Positions 22,986-34,286 of a DNA stretch of 63,300 bases are shown one piece after another. This DNA is from Jaapia argillacea MUCL 33604 (taxonomy: Eukaryota > Basidiomycota > Agaricomycetes > Jaapiales > Jaapiaceae). The notes under the pieces are model-generated. The model saw only the letters and a program-made list of their open reading frames with translations, searched no databases and had not been told where the DNA came from. The stretch lies in assembly GCA_000697665.1 (NCBI GenBank), contig KL197744.1, positions 172,687 to 235,986 on the forward strand. The letters are read 5' to 3'. Made by a program: the position numbers and the translations under genes. Within the stretch, counting starts at the first letter, position 1, and every line of letters starts with the position of its first letter.

Positions 22986-23729
22986 TCAGCCTGACTTCCG
23001 CAGCTGGGCTAGCGTCAAGATGACCGGAAGCATCTTCGCCAGCGATTCCTCTGCTGCATCATTGGTCGTCTCTAGGTCCCACTGCCTGGCCTCGAGCTCC
23101 TCCGACGCTTTATTCACCTTTGCCGTCAATATGTCTAACTGCATCCTTTGGTGGTCGATGTCGATCAGGATGGTGTGCATCCGCAGCCTCCTGTGATGTG
23201 TCCTTTCATCCCACCACTCTGAGGTGTCCGTGGCATAGAGCGACGTTTCTTCTCCCTCGGTGGCCATCTCGATGTCGAGTTCATCGACCAGGTCATCGAG
23301 GCTAACTCGACCAACTTGGATCTCTTCACGGGCGGAAATACATTGGTCCTCCAACTCGAGCTTGATCTGGAGATCGCATTCGAATAAATGAGAGGATGAA
23401 GTGTAGGCAGCGTTCGCCTCGAGAAGAGAGTCGAGAGCGAGAAGCTGTCGGACTTGGCGAGGATGGGACAGGACGAGAGATGGATAGGAGCGAGGTAGTT
23501 TCGGAAGATCCTTCTCCTTTGTTGGGACAAGGGATGTTTTGGATCTCCTATGTAAACGGTTCCTCAATGCATCGAGACGCTTGTAGTAAAGAGAATCCAC
23601 AGTAAGGTCAATGAAAGCCCATGGAAGATGGCGAACACTTACAGCGGGCATCTTTGGCATAATCGTGACAGGAAACGGCTTGACACTCTTCGGAGGATAT
23701 TGAACGCCTCGTGTGATCGATGGATCCAA
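22986..23729 (-). CDS. hypothetical protein of a window-local paralogous pair, helical
   Basis: The open frame gives 247 residues, but a 63-base segment after MPKMPA begins GTAAGTGTTC and ends TACTACAAG. It is probably an intron kept in frame by its length, giving about 226 residues. The product is charged and helical, with a likely coiled coil over its second half (IDHQRMQLDILTAKVNKASE). Two segments match the gene at 31194-31745: SHPRQVRQLLALDSLL against THPRQIRQILALNHLL, and SLAKMLPVILTLAQLRK against YLSKILPTILTLVELRK at the C-terminus. The pair therefore shares conserved ends around a divergent middle. No function is known to me. Confidence 0.7.
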   Translation of the reverse strand: MDPSITRGVQYPPKSVKPFPVTIMPKMPAVSVRHLPWAFIDLTVDSLYYKRLDALRNRLHRRSKTSLVPTKEKDLPKLPRSYPSLVLSHPRQVRQLLALDSLLEANAAYTSSSHLFECDLQIKLELEDQCISAREEIQVGRVSLDDLVDELDIEMATEGEETSLYATDTSEWWDERTHHRRLRMHTILIDIDHQRMQLDILTAKVNKASEELEARQWDLETTNDAAEESLAKMLPVILTLAQLRKSG

Positions 23730-25221
23730 GACTTCAGGACAGTTTGTCCAAAGAGGATATAGGGTGGAGTTGGAAATCGAAGTGCAGAGTTTCAGCCCCG
23801 TCGTCTCCCTGTTGAGTCCGAGGCTCCGGTTGGCGGCGTCAGCTCTGTTGGAATCCAGGATATATCTACTTGACTGAAGGCGATGCGCTCATCAAGGCTT
23901 GTCGCGCCCAGCACCGTTCATGCACGATGGACGTCGGCGGCATAGAGACGATCGTCGTGCCGATGAGGTCGAGGTCAAGGTTGTTGCAATCTGTGGCATC
24001 GAGGAAGTGAGACAAAGCTGATTGACGCCGGTTCCTCTACCATGCATCAAATTCACACAACAGTCTCTGGCAGGAAAAGCAAGTCGAACGGGAGGTTGCA
24101 ATGCGAATCAAAGAACAATCACCAAGGAAACAGCCTCATGGCTCCTGAGCGCTGAGCGCTCAGCGACGGGCAGTGTTGAACTTGCGGTGTGTGCGAGGAC
24201 GGATTGAATATCTTCGTCTGACGTTGCTGCATCATATGCACTTGGCCTCGCTGTTCATCTCTCGGGATAAAATACATGCTTCTTGCGTGAGGCTCAGCGG
24301 TTGGGTCATTGCGGCGACACTGCCCCATCACCATACATAACCTGAGCTGATGTCATTGGCTTCGGCAGGGATCCCCACCCCTCACTCGCTTCGCACATCC
24401 ATCGAATCCAGCAACCAACAACGACAGGGAGCATGGGCCCAGCGGGTGAGAACAGAAGGATCACCGGTGTTAACGACCTCCTTCGGAGTCCTTCCCCCTG
24501 CAGCATTCGATGCCCGAAGTCCCCCATCAAGGAGCGGCTACCTGGAGAACATCCCCCACCGTCCCAGAGGGTCTGCTTTGGTACTCTAAATCTCCACCCG
24601 GGTTTCAGGCGAAGTCACTGCGGTACAAAATACCCTGCAATACCATGCAATCAGACTCACCCCAACCTCATCCTGCCACGATACCACAAAATTCCAGTTC
24701 CTTGGAGACGCGGTCCACCTCTGCCCAATTCGCATATGGAGCGTTTGACCACCATGGGAAAGCGCAGTGGATAGGCATCGCACTTCTTGATCACTTGGCG
24801 AAGTCCACAACAATCGCTGGCCAGAATCCTGGAGCCAGCTCTGCAAGATGGGGCATATTGGCAGCGCGATGAAGGTAAAGGGAGAACTGCACAACTCCCA
24901 GGGCGAATCGGAATAGGTCGAATCCCGGCATAGACGTGATAAAATGGTGGTACCAACTTTCAGGGACTTGGCCGTAAGTGGCCCACGAAACCTGGCAAAA
25001 TGGTCTTCTCCTCCGCGAAGATATTCCAGATATCAAACTCGTTGAGGGACGAGAACGCGACGAATCGGGTTCCTTAACCTAGCATATGATGCTGAATGGG
25101 CAATGTTAGTCTGGCATTAAGACCAAGCTTGGACTCCCCACCTGTCAATGGCGACGCAAGATCCCTCGCAGTCCAAATTCCCGGACCCATGCGCTATTGG
25201 GACTGGGAGCTGCATCTGTAG
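23730..25221. other. gene-poor interval
   Basis: About 1.5 kb with only short open frames. A minus-strand stretch near 24791-25036 reads GFDLFRFALGVVQFSLYLHR and is mildly protein-like, but no exon structure or family could be found. Confidence 0.4.
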
Positions 25222-26460
25222 TCACAGTGAGCATATTGGTAGGCTACCTTCATATCTGAGGAGGGATAATTGCTTACTATTGTTCACCTCGACCTTGATA
25301 TTCCGAGTGCGACAGAGCGTCTCAAGTTCCTCGTACATAAGCTGTATCCCGTGCGATTCTTCTTGTGATAGTCGAGGTAGCGCCAAGAGGCGAAGTTGTG
25401 GGAAGAGATTTCCCAATTGGTCCTGCCTCAGCAACGAACTAATAACCTGGATATCTGCAATAACACATCCATAGACGAGCTCTTCGAGTTGGGGGATAGT
25501 ACTGAGAGTTCGGAGGAGGGAATGAGAGGCTGTGGCGTCGGACACGCCGATGATCGTGAAATGTTTCAACTGGATAAATCGAGCAAAGTCGATGCCTCGA
25601 ACAGACTCCACAAGCCGGAAGCAATCCATCCTGAGTGATTCGAGGGTAGATTCGTGCATATTGAGGGCAGAGCGGATATCAGCATCATCAGAGCTGAACC
25701 CCCACAGCTCAACCTGCTGAATATGCTGGGAAGTGGTGGGTAGCAATGTCCCTCCAGGAAAATGGCAGTTGGTGAGGGATAGCCTGCGAAGCGAAGGGCA
25801 CGATGGCCATATGATAGGCCCTGTTTCGACAAGGCGTTCGAGGGACAGTTCCTCAAGGTTGGGAAAGAAGAAATCTGACCCGAAGAATAAGGACGAAGCT
25901 GTGTATCCGTGAAGGGACAGCCTGCGAAGATTCTGGAGATGGGATGGATGGATTTCGCATCGGAGACGATTATGCCAGTCTGGGTGGACAGGGCGAAGTG
26001 CGAGAGATGTGAGATATGGACACAAGTCAAACAATGAGATGACATCTGCCTGCCAGCGAGAGTGGACATTCTGGTCGAATGCTGGTAACTGGGTCAAGAA
26101 AAACCCGGAACCAGCAGCAAAAAATGGTGCTTGTATCACAAGCGTCCGCACCAACTTGGCAAGGTTGGAGTCCTTCTTGATTGTGCGCAAAAAGGTTCGC
26201 TCAACGCCTGGTCCCAGGATCGGCTGGGCGTAAAGCAGAGATATGCTGCAATTGTACCAAGTCCTGCATACCTGCAGAGCTGTGTGCAGACCGATTTGAT
26301 TCGAAATCGACGTCTTCAAGTCAGTGGGATCTTGAAGAACGTGCTGTAAAATAGCGGCTGTCAACTCTGGAAGAAGGGCTGCTGAGGATGGCAAGTTTGA
26401 CGGATCAACTGCAGGATGTTGAAAATGATGTTTTTTGGGCTTTCTTGACAGACGAAACAT
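25222..26460 (-). CDS. F-box-like / leucine-rich-repeat protein
   Basis: Single-exon gene of 412 residues. A basic N-terminus (MFRLSRKPKKHHFQ) is followed at about residues 25-80 by a degenerate F-box (LLPELTAAILQHVL ... HTALQVCRTWYNCSISLLY). Leucine-rich segments then recur: LTSLALRPVH, LRRLSLHGY, LEELSLERL, LRRLSLTNC. It lacks the N-terminal coiled coil seen in the genes at 20297 and 46862, so it belongs to a different subgroup. A substrate-adaptor role in SCF ubiquitin ligase is inferred from the family. Confidence 0.85.
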   Translation of the reverse strand: MFRLSRKPKKHHFQHPAVDPSNLPSSAALLPELTAAILQHVLQDPTDLKTSISNQIGLHTALQVCRTWYNCSISLLYAQPILGPGVERTFLRTIKKDSNLAKLVRTLVIQAPFFAAGSGFFLTQLPAFDQNVHSRWQADVISLFDLCPYLTSLALRPVHPDWHNRLRCEIHPSHLQNLRRLSLHGYTASSLFFGSDFFFPNLEELSLERLVETGPIIWPSCPSLRRLSLTNCHFPGGTLLPTTSQHIQQVELWGFSSDDADIRSALNMHESTLESLRMDCFRLVESVRGIDFARFIQLKHFTIIGVSDATASHSLLRTLSTIPQLEELVYGCVIADIQVISSLLRQDQLGNLFPQLRLLALPRLSQEESHGIQLMYEELETLCRTRNIKVEVNNSKQLSLLRYEGSLPICSL

Positions 26461-26704
26461 GATAGTGGTTACAAGGCAAGAGCAAACGCCCGCTGGGCTC
26501 CGCAGGGGTGAGCGTTCTGCGTGACTGTGACATTCAAGTTACATACAGGCGTAGGTTAAATATTCAACTTAAGTATTGCAAAATGCAAAATATTGCAGAC
26601 CTCATTTTCGCATGGCATTGGCAATCGATCTTTGTCGTTTCCAACCCCTTGCTCAGGATGGTTCAAAACGTCTCAAAGACCCCTTCCACGACCTGGGGCT
26701 TTGT

Positions 26705-27669
26705 TTACTTTGTGGTTTTCGACTTCCCCAACTTGGGTTTCCCTTTCCCCCCTTTTTTCTTGACAGGGACTTTCGAACCTGGTGGCCGATAGTCGTCGTC
26801 GTCGCTATCAGACGCCGGGGAAGGGTCATCTTCCTCATCCCATTCTGGCAGACGCTCATAAACATAAGCCGTTTCAACCGCTTTCTTTTGTTGCGGTGTG
26901 GGTGGAAACGCGGGCGGCAGCGGTCCCTGTGACTTCTCGGTGACTTTACTCTTCCCAGTCCTTCCAGATGGTCTCGGGCTATTCGCATCCGACTTCTTGA
27001 ACATCGAGGGAGCGAGTTCCTCGTCCCTATCGGCTTTGGTGTAGTCATCCAGAAGGGAGAAGTCGCTCGGGTCATCAACTTGGGAGTCGGAGCTGGACTC
27101 ACGCCCCAGTGATATAACATCTTGGGCAGAAGAGCACATCAGAGACGTCTGATAATTCTCAGGTCCAGCCTGAGGGACCGTTCCAGCGGCATTCCTCGGT
27201 TGTCCAACCTCCTTGGCGAAGGGAATATAACGAAAGGGTGATATCGGGGTGGGAGGGCCCCGATGAGAGGGATTATTCGGTTGAGTTGCCATGCCACCGA
27301 GCTCCCTGAATGCGCCAGATGGAACAGGCGTGTTGGAAGAGGACATTCGACCAAGTGTGGTGGGCGTCATCGGAGTGACTACGTTGGCAGTTCCACGAAT
27401 AGGTGGCGTCTCCCTGTTTCGTCGCAGGTTGATCAAGATGAATGCAGCTTCTGCGTCTTCAACAGGGATGTGGTCTGGAAGATGCCAAGTCGGAGATGGG
27501 CTATGGAAAGAATGTCAGCCGAGTGCGGCTCAGTATTCCAAAGCTGGCGTGAAGGAGAAACGAAGGCTTACGAGGCGGGTAATACGTGTGGCGAAGGTGT
27601 GTAACGAAAGTTCCGATCTTCGTCCGGCGATGAGGGTGAAGGAGAGGAGGGTGCAGTGGGTCTTCCCAT
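26705..27669 (-). CDS. hypothetical protein with disordered, lysine-rich C-terminus
   Basis: Two exons (27572-27669, 26705-27500) with a 71-base intron give 297 residues. The product starts MGRPTAPSSPSPSSPDED, a Ser/Pro-rich segment. The only ordered-looking part is about residues 35-60 (WHLPDHIPVEDAEAAFILIN), after which Ser/Pro/Asp-rich stretches lead to an acidic patch (DEEDDPSPASDSDDDD) and a Lys/Gly-rich tail that ends at the stop. This composition suggests a nuclear, largely disordered protein; function unknown. It is divergent from MED8, about 640 bases between starts. Confidence 0.65.
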
Positions 27670-28309
27670 TGTGATATCAAGATGAGCGTTGTTGAGAGCC
27701 AGTCTGAGGGAGATCAAGGACTTCTTGGACCATTAAATATCTGCCCACGGGAGTAGCAGACAAAAAAAAACCTAGCAACACCGTGCACGATCAGTAACAA
27801 TCATCAGAGGAGTGGTGGCAGAAGCAGTGTGATAGCTACGAAAGGATATGAACTCACCATCACCCTGGGATTTGAAAGAGGTAACAGTGCACCGAACACT
27901 GTAAGCCATGCAACAATACCAAGAGAATAACAACAACTCAGCTGCCCTCTTGGATCTCCGCGATATTTCAAGTGATGCGAGAAGGCCAACAGGTGCCCTT
28001 GGGTGGATCAATGCGGAGTAGGAAATATTAATGTTGTTCTGCAGATGATCCAACGACAACGACAGATGCTTGCAATTGTAGACCGACTTTCCGTTTCTTA
28101 GGCGATAATCTGGTTGATTTTCGTTTGCAAGAGATCATGGAAGCGGAGGAGGTAAGCTTGAAGGACAAATTGAGGACAAAAGAATGAGCAGAATTTGAGG
28201 CATTCTCCGCAGTTGATACCGGCTCCGGCCCGGCCCGACGCAGGAACTGACCCCAAGTTGCCATCGCACTTTCACCCTCCTCCTTATTGCTTGCCATATT
28301 TACACATCC
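27670..28309. other. divergent intergenic interval
   Basis: Shared upstream region of the hypothetical gene at 26705-27669 (minus) and MED8 (plus). Short frames only. A run of nine A bases lies near 27760. Confidence 0.5.
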
Positions 28310-29209
28310 ATGTCTCAACCCGGTTCCCAACCACCAGCAGTCGCTCCAAATAACCCCACCCTCACATTCGATCCATCCACACTTCCTATCCCCCAACTCG
28401 AATCCCTGAAATTCAAAGCCAATCAAATTATCGAATCAATCCAACTCCTCCAACGCCCTCTCGAAGTAGGAGGACAGAATGTTATGCCAGCCTGGCCAGA
28501 CATTCTCTCCAAATACAACATACTGCTCTCGCAAACGCATAATTTCTCTACCTCGTTGGTTGGGGGACTCGGTCTTGGAGGCGGCACGGGGAAAGCACAG
28601 GAAAACCCTTACGAGAAACTTGCACTCCATCCGAGCGCTGGGATGACGGATACTCAGTTGGATAACGAAATAATTCCGCTCTTGAGGAACCAGCAAACTA
28701 CTGACGTCCTCCGGATGGAAAACGAGACTGTACGCAAACTATCGGAACACATGGAGACGAAAGGTTCCGTCGGGGTTCTTTTCCCTCCTGCATCCATCGC
28801 TCCTACGACTTCGAGAGGGATGCCCCAGATCCAGCCTCGTAAACCCGAATATCACGAAGTCCTACGTGAATGCGAGGACATAAAAAATGCACACGACCAT
28901 CGCGTCGAGCGTGCTGTCCGAGCCGTCCATATGCTCAGGGACAAATTTGAGTGGAAAGCTCGAGTGGAAGTGGACCAAGAGGAGCCGGAGGATTTGGAAT
29001 GGGATCCTACAGCGGCAAATGGAGGGAGAAATGGCGGAGTCTCCGAGGATGTTACTGAGGGGGAGGGTGAAGGCGATGTGAATATGAATGGAGATGGTGG
29101 GAATGACGATGATGAGGAGATGGAAATGGAGGACGTACTTGGGGAGGTAAATGGTCGAGGAACACCCAGCACAGCTGGGTTTGGGACGCCTGCACCAGAG
29201 CCGAGCTGA
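28310..29209 (+). CDS. MED8: Mediator complex subunit 8
   Basis: Single-exon gene of 299 residues. The N-terminal third carries the family signature: LPIPQLESLKFKANQIIESI, then MPAWPDILSKYNILLSQTHN. MED8 is a head-module subunit of Mediator, where its helices contact MED17 and MED18 and help couple activators to RNA polymerase II. The conserved DFEWKARVEV-like helical part ends at about residue 220 and is followed by a Gly/Asp/Glu-rich tail, usual for fungal versions. The frame is intact and the length normal. Confidence 0.88.
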   Translation: MSQPGSQPPAVAPNNPTLTFDPSTLPIPQLESLKFKANQIIESIQLLQRPLEVGGQNVMPAWPDILSKYNILLSQTHNFSTSLVGGLGLGGGTGKAQENPYEKLALHPSAGMTDTQLDNEIIPLLRNQQTTDVLRMENETVRKLSEHMETKGSVGVLFPPASIAPTTSRGMPQIQPRKPEYHEVLRECEDIKNAHDHRVERAVRAVHMLRDKFEWKARVEVDQEEPEDLEWDPTAANGGRNGGVSEDVTEGEGEGDVNMNGDGGNDDDEEMEMEDVLGEVNGRGTPSTAGFGTPAPEPS

Positions 29210-29581
29210 GGGGTGTCATTAATATTGTCATTGGCTACCGATAGTCTGTCGATGTTCAGCGTAACTTCGCCCTTTCCTTTCCGTTCCTTCTGGCGAGACA
29301 CCCTCTCCACTGTGCTCACTGGGGTGGGAATCAAGAATACGGATGTTGCACTTCACTTGACACACCGTTATTTTGGAGGTGATCTGCTGGTTATGTCTCG
29401 GGCATCGCCCATGATACTGCGTTGGCACATCCGAGTGTACCTATGTTGACTATGTACTTCGCTTTGATTCCGTGTCCCACGAATAGTGCCTTCAAGTTGG
29501 GAATTGAACTCGAAACAATGTCCTTCCCAACTTCTGTCCGCCTATTCCTGCTCCAGATCCTCCTAGGTCTCTCGAATCTTT
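29210..29581. other. intergenic interval
   Basis: Between MED8 and the kinase-like gene, both on the plus strand. It should hold the MED8 3' region and the promoter of the next gene; no other feature was seen. Confidence 0.5.
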
Positions 29582-30989
29582 ATGACGAGGAGCTGGTTCA
29601 GACTCCCAAAATATCTGATAAGATTCGGACATCGATACCGATTTCAATCCACCCTCTTATCTATCTCTGGTCTCTCGATCTCTGTGGCGACTTTCTATCT
29701 GTTTGCTACCCCCTCGGACGATCCATTGGGCAAGCGTACAAGCAGATTTATGGCGTCTAGCGCAGCTCAGTCGAGTATACGAGCTGCTGAGCCCTTTGGT
29801 GTGACTCTGCAAGAAGCTCAGATAATCGTGAACCATCATTTGGGTCAATCACCTCATGTGAGTGCGCTCAAGGAGCTGAAGGATTATGGATTCAGGTGTG
29901 TTCCAGGTCTACTTAATCCTTGCTTAAAAATGTTTGCTGATACCTTATCCTGACAGTCCATCGACAAGGTCCTACGAGATTCACGTCCAAACGTCTGACC
30001 CCTCCTCTTTCCTTCTCATCGTAACACCTCCCCCCTCGCCTCCTTCTCCATCAGCACCTTCCTACCACCCCAACTCGATACCTACCCTCTCCCACCTCCA
30101 CCATCTCATCAAAACCAACACCTCCATCCCCCTCCCACAAATCCATCATGTAGACTCCTCATGCTCCCTCGTCCCTTTTCCCTACATCCTTTCCGACCTC
30201 CCCACTGGCATCAAGTTGTCAGAAGCTCGCGCTAGGGGTCTGCTAACTGAGAAGGAGAACATGGTTGTGGATTTGAAAGTGGGAGCTTGGTTGAGAGAGT
30301 TACATGATATCGAGAATGATTGGTTTGGATGTCCCAAGAGTTTGGAAGACACGGAAAAGCAAGCGCATCAACATCATCTCCCACATCATCTCGGTGCTCT
30401 AGGGCATTTTGGGGTTGGTGGTGCTGAAGAGGAAGAACCTTCGTATAGTTGGCAAGAATCGTTCACTCTATTTCTTGAAGAGATGATGTGCGAAGCGGAG
30501 GAGAGGGGAGAAGAGTTGCCGTATGAGGAGATCAGGATGTACCTCAGTCGGGCGATCGGGTTTTATCTTTTTGATGATGCGGAGGTACCGAAATTGGTTT
30601 GGTTCACTGGGAACGAGGATGCCATCCTTATTGACGTCCCTTCCGCCTCCAATTCGGAGTCACTTTCGCGGCCGGAGCCACGAATAACATCTTTCCTTCA
30701 ATTCACCCACGCCATTTATGGTGACCCCCTACTCGAACGTCTCTTCGCTTCACCTGGCCCCTCGAAAGCTCTCTTGGAGGGTTATGGGAAGAACGTGGTG
30801 GTGTTTGCGAGACAGAGGACGAAGAGGATTTGGTATGAGGTGTTTTGGGGGTTAGTTGTCTTGAGTGAGATGGCGAAGGCGGGACTTGGAGAAGAGGAAG
30901 AGGAGGTTAAAGTGGGGGAGAGGAGAAAGAGGGCGAAAGAAGTGGTTCTGGAGGGTGTGAAGATGTTGAAGGACGCTCCTTGTTATTGA
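29582..30989 (+). CDS. APH/choline-kinase-like protein with degenerate active site
   Basis: Two exons (29582-29895, 29957-30989) with a 61-base intron give 448 residues. From the chosen Met the N-terminus is basic and amphipathic (RLPKYLIRFGHRYRF), followed by a hydrophobic segment (SISGLSISVATFYLF), which fits a mitochondrial or membrane signal; a start at 29750 (MASSAAQSS) would lack it. The C-terminal half follows the fungal aminoglycoside-phosphotransferase-like family: VDLKVGAWLRELHDIENDWFG, WQESFTLFLEEMM, TSFLQFTHAIYGDPLLERLF and LEGYG. At the place where the family has a catalytic H-x-D-x-x-x-x-N it reads VWFTGNEDAILID, so the usual His/Asp are not evident, and catalysis is doubtful. 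Substrate unknown. Confidence 0.75.
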
Positions 30990-31193
30990 ACCCAGCTTCC
31001 TGCGTCGCTGACGAGGGGAATGGGAAGTGCGAATCCTCACTTCTACCATGATTGCAAATCTTCTGATCGACCTGTTACATCTACATCTACAAACTTTCTT
31101 TTAGAATGTACACGGTGGAGGTATCTGGACTTCTGACGAACGACAGTCAAAGGAAAGTCCATCCCCAGCGTTCCAGTTAAAAGGTCCAACAAA

Positions 31194-31745
31194 TTAGCCT
31201 TTCCTCAATTCTACCAGAGTCAATATGGTCGGAAGTATTTTCGAGAGATACCATAAAACGGCATTCTCAGACTTGATGACGTCCTCCTCTTCATAGCTGG
31301 TGACTCGGGTCACCGTATGCTCAATGGGTTCCGGGTTGCGAAGACGTTCTTCGGATGCCGCGACTGCGAGATTGAGACGTGCGATTTCGGCGTCGAAGGC
31401 GACCTGGTCGCCGATGGCCAAATGAACAACCTGAGAAGCAGAGGGTCCTACAGCTGGGGTGAAAATGATTATCTCCTCGTCTTCATCAACAGCCCTCAAT
31501 CTTGCGGCCCTCCATGCCTTCTTAAGTTCGGCAATGGTATCTTTTAATTGTGTAAGCGTCTGAAATTCCTCCCCCATTGCCTTTCTGCGGTTAACTGCAT
31601 CCCGACGCTCCTCATACATGTTGGAAAGTCGAGTGAACTCGGGGAGGTGATCGAGGAGGTGATTGAGAGCCAGAATCTGACGGATCTGCCTGGGGTGAGT
31701 GGTGGCGAGGGTGTCGTTCGATCTGAACCGAGATTGAGCGTGCAT
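31194..31745 (-). CDS. hypothetical helical protein, paralogue of the 22986-23729 gene
   Basis: An open frame of 183 residues starting MHAQSRFRSNDTLATT. It shares with the gene at 22986-23729 an N-terminal block (THPRQIRQILALNHLL) and a C-terminal block (YLSKILPTILTLVELRKG). The middle is charged and probably coiled coil. The frame stays open for some distance upstream of the Met without another Met, so an upstream exon cannot be excluded. Function unknown. Confidence 0.65.
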   Translation of the reverse strand: MHAQSRFRSNDTLATTHPRQIRQILALNHLLDHLPEFTRLSNMYEERRDAVNRRKAMGEEFQTLTQLKDTIAELKKAWRAARLRAVDEDEEIIIFTPAVGPSASQVVHLAIGDQVAFDAEIARLNLAVAASEERLRNPEPIEHTVTRVTSYEEEDVIKSENAVLWYLSKILPTILTLVELRKG

Positions 31746-32222
31746 TTCTGAAGAGGAGAACAGACTTGGTATCAGGCTTGGGTCGGGAGTGGAGAGGTGG
31801 TCTCGATGACTGAACGAGGTTGTGGAATCTGGGGGGTAAAGGTGGCCTCGTCGGTCCGTACCGTGGTTGACTGGTATTCTGGGAAGGTATATAAGTGGGC
31901 GAGTGCTGATTCATTCCGACTCACGAACCAGGAAGTCACAACGGGATACTCGACAGATATACACTGGTATTCTGGAGTCACCTAAACATCCCGAGGGTAG
32001 CGAGGAGCTCAAGAAGGTTACTGTTCGATGCAAAGAGTCAGTGGCACGCCCATTGTTTGGGATTCGATCCCGCAAGGACATTGAACGCCACAAGTTCCAA
32101 CAATAGCAAACATCGGTCGCGTGGCCAGAATATGACCTCCAATTTCTGCCTACAGATAACAACCCAAACCAACCGAAACCCAAAAATCCACTTTCTTCCG
32201 CCGTTGTCGTCTGCTCATCACA
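31746..32222. other. divergent intergenic interval
   Basis: Upstream of the hypothetical gene (minus) and the HMG-box gene (plus). A tRNA-like T-arm (GGGATTCGATCCC near 32064) was examined and not accepted. No other feature was seen. Confidence 0.5.
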
Positions 32223-33458
32223 ATGCTGTCCCTGCTAGCTCAGAGATTATCGTTGTCGTTTCCAGTCGCGACGACGGCGCGCCGTACTCTTTTCATTGCG
32301 TCAACGAAGCCACCAGCCGCGTTGCTCTCCTTCCAGGCGCGTCGTACATTTATTACGACCCCGAGCCTGAGCGCTGCCGCCGCCGCCGCCGCTAAGAAGA
32401 AGACGGCGTCACCCAAGAAACCCACGAAAGCTACTGCGACCAAGGCGAAGAAAGCGACGGCTCCTGCTCCCAAGGCTAAAACCGCTACTACGAAGAAACC
32501 CGCACCGAAACGGAAGCTTGCAGCCAAGAAACCTGTCAAAACCAAGGCGAAGGCGAATCCTGGACCGAAGCCGAAACCAAAGAAGAAGGTTGTCGTCAAA
32601 CCTAAACGTACGTCAATATTTCTCTGTCCCGTTGACCAGACACCTACTCAAACATGTACATCTGGGTCCTTCAGGTATGGTGATAGCGAAGGAGGACCTT
32701 CCCCCCAAGAAGCCCCCGGGCGCGTATATGTTATTCGGCAATAGGTATCGTCAAGGGCTGGATGCGGACACCCTGAAAGATGTCACCAAAGTCAGTAAGG
32801 GTATGGCTGAGGCGTGGCATGCACTCTCCGAGGCTGACAAGAAGGTTAGCCACTATTTCCCATCGTTTCTCCCCTCGCCATCACGCGACTTGTATCGTCG
32901 TTGGATCAGCCGTGACGCTGAATGCTCTTGAAGGTCTACCACGACGAGAACGTTATTCTTCGAGGAGAATATCTCAAGGCTCGCCAGGCCTATTTCGAGC
33001 GGATCGACCCCACTATCATTCAGGAACTCAACAAGCGGAGGAAGGCCAAGGGGCAACGCAGAGTTATCAATCCTATAAAGAATAGTAGACCTCTCACTTC
33101 CTATATCAGGTTCGTGATTTGTTCCGTTATGAGCTATGATCTTTTTAATCCCATCACTTTTCTTCGTCTTGTAGGTACATTGCGGATTTCAGAGCCACCG
33201 GGGAAGCAAGAGCGATCCGCGATACCTCGGGCGGCCGTGAGATGAATGTTAAACTGGCCAGAGCTGCTGGAGCTTCCTGGGCGGCAATGAGCGATGCGGA
33301 GAAGGCGGTCCGTCCTTTGTGTTATGCTTTGCCTTGGATTTATGAACTGATTGATTCCCTTACTTGTGTGAATGCTGCTTCACATCCAGCCATACGTCGA
33401 AGCGTACCACAAGGAACTGGATGCATGGAAAGCAGGACGATCGACCCCTTCGTCATAA
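32223..33458 (+). CDS. mitochondrial HMG-box protein with two HMG boxes
   Basis: Five exons (32223-32607, 32675-32844, 32934-33109, 33175-33307, 33390-33458) give a clean 310-residue frame. The start MLSLLAQRLSLSFPVATTAR is a typical mitochondrial presequence. A long Ala/Lys/Pro-rich stretch follows (about residues 55-128). Box 1 begins KEDLPPKKPPGAYMLFGNRY and continues through MAEAWHALSEADKK; box 2 begins SRPLTSYIRYIADFRATGEA and continues through GASWAAMSDAEKAPYVEAY. Tandem HMG boxes after a presequence match Abf2/TFAM-type proteins that coat and bend mitochondrial DNA, so nucleoid packaging is the likely job. Introns fall inside each box, not between them. Confidence 0.87.
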
Positions 33459-34286
33459 TTCTCTCCGTTTCTCAAGCGAAGAATACCAGTGGACGGGGGA
33501 CATCCATCATAGTCCTGGTTTTCGCTGCGGTTGAGGTTTCCCAAGTCACGACGTTCGTCACCCAAATATCTTATTCACTTTACGTCGTTATCCTAGTGAA
33601 TGTTGAATATTCGTTGAATCGGTTTCGAAGACGGATCGTTCTCATAAGCTCTTGAACGTAACATGTCCAGTCTTTCTTCGTACTTGTATCATATTCTATG
33701 GGCTTTTTTACTCGTGACAACTACTTACCACCACTCCCCAAGCATGGGCCTTCCTCTCATATCTACTCCATGGTCGCAATGCAAATATGAGGGTAATAGG
33801 GCAAGATTAGGGTCATAAGAATAAAGAAGTGTCGTAATGAAAAGAGGAGGCCAAAATGTCTGAATAAACATCTACAAGAAGAGCAGAATTATGCAAGAAC
33901 GTTCGACAACACTAGGTCACCGCGAAAAGGGTAGGAGAGAGCGAGTGGAAAGGAGTGTGGGTATCACGACGGCTGCGGATATGGATAGTAATAACGACAA
34001 CAAATAAAACAGCGTTCCTGCAATAAAGCGAAGAGCCAAAAGTCAATGGGGGGTATCTACGGGGTGGGTAGAATGGAGAAGACAAGCCAGGAAAGTGATG
34101 ATAACAAGCAAGACGAGACGAGCAAAGAAAATGCTCCTGTTAGATTGATATCCCTCCCCCTCCTGAACCTGATGGAACGTCCACTATGGACAAGCCGATA
34201 AACGGGTAACCCTTTACATTCATTCATCCGTCCAGTATGTTACACCCACCGACCCATCCGGTAGTATGGAAAGCAACCAAGAAGAA
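33459..34286. other. 3' intergenic interval between convergent genes
   Basis: AT-richer than its surroundings, with only short frames. It should hold the 3' ends of the HMG-box gene (plus) and the RAX1-like gene (minus). Confidence 0.5.

Noticed and set aside
32040-32090. tRNA-like T-arm (GGGATTCGATCCC)
   Set aside because: No acceptor stem, D-arm or anticodon arm could be folded at the right distances on either strand; the loop also departs from TTCRANY.
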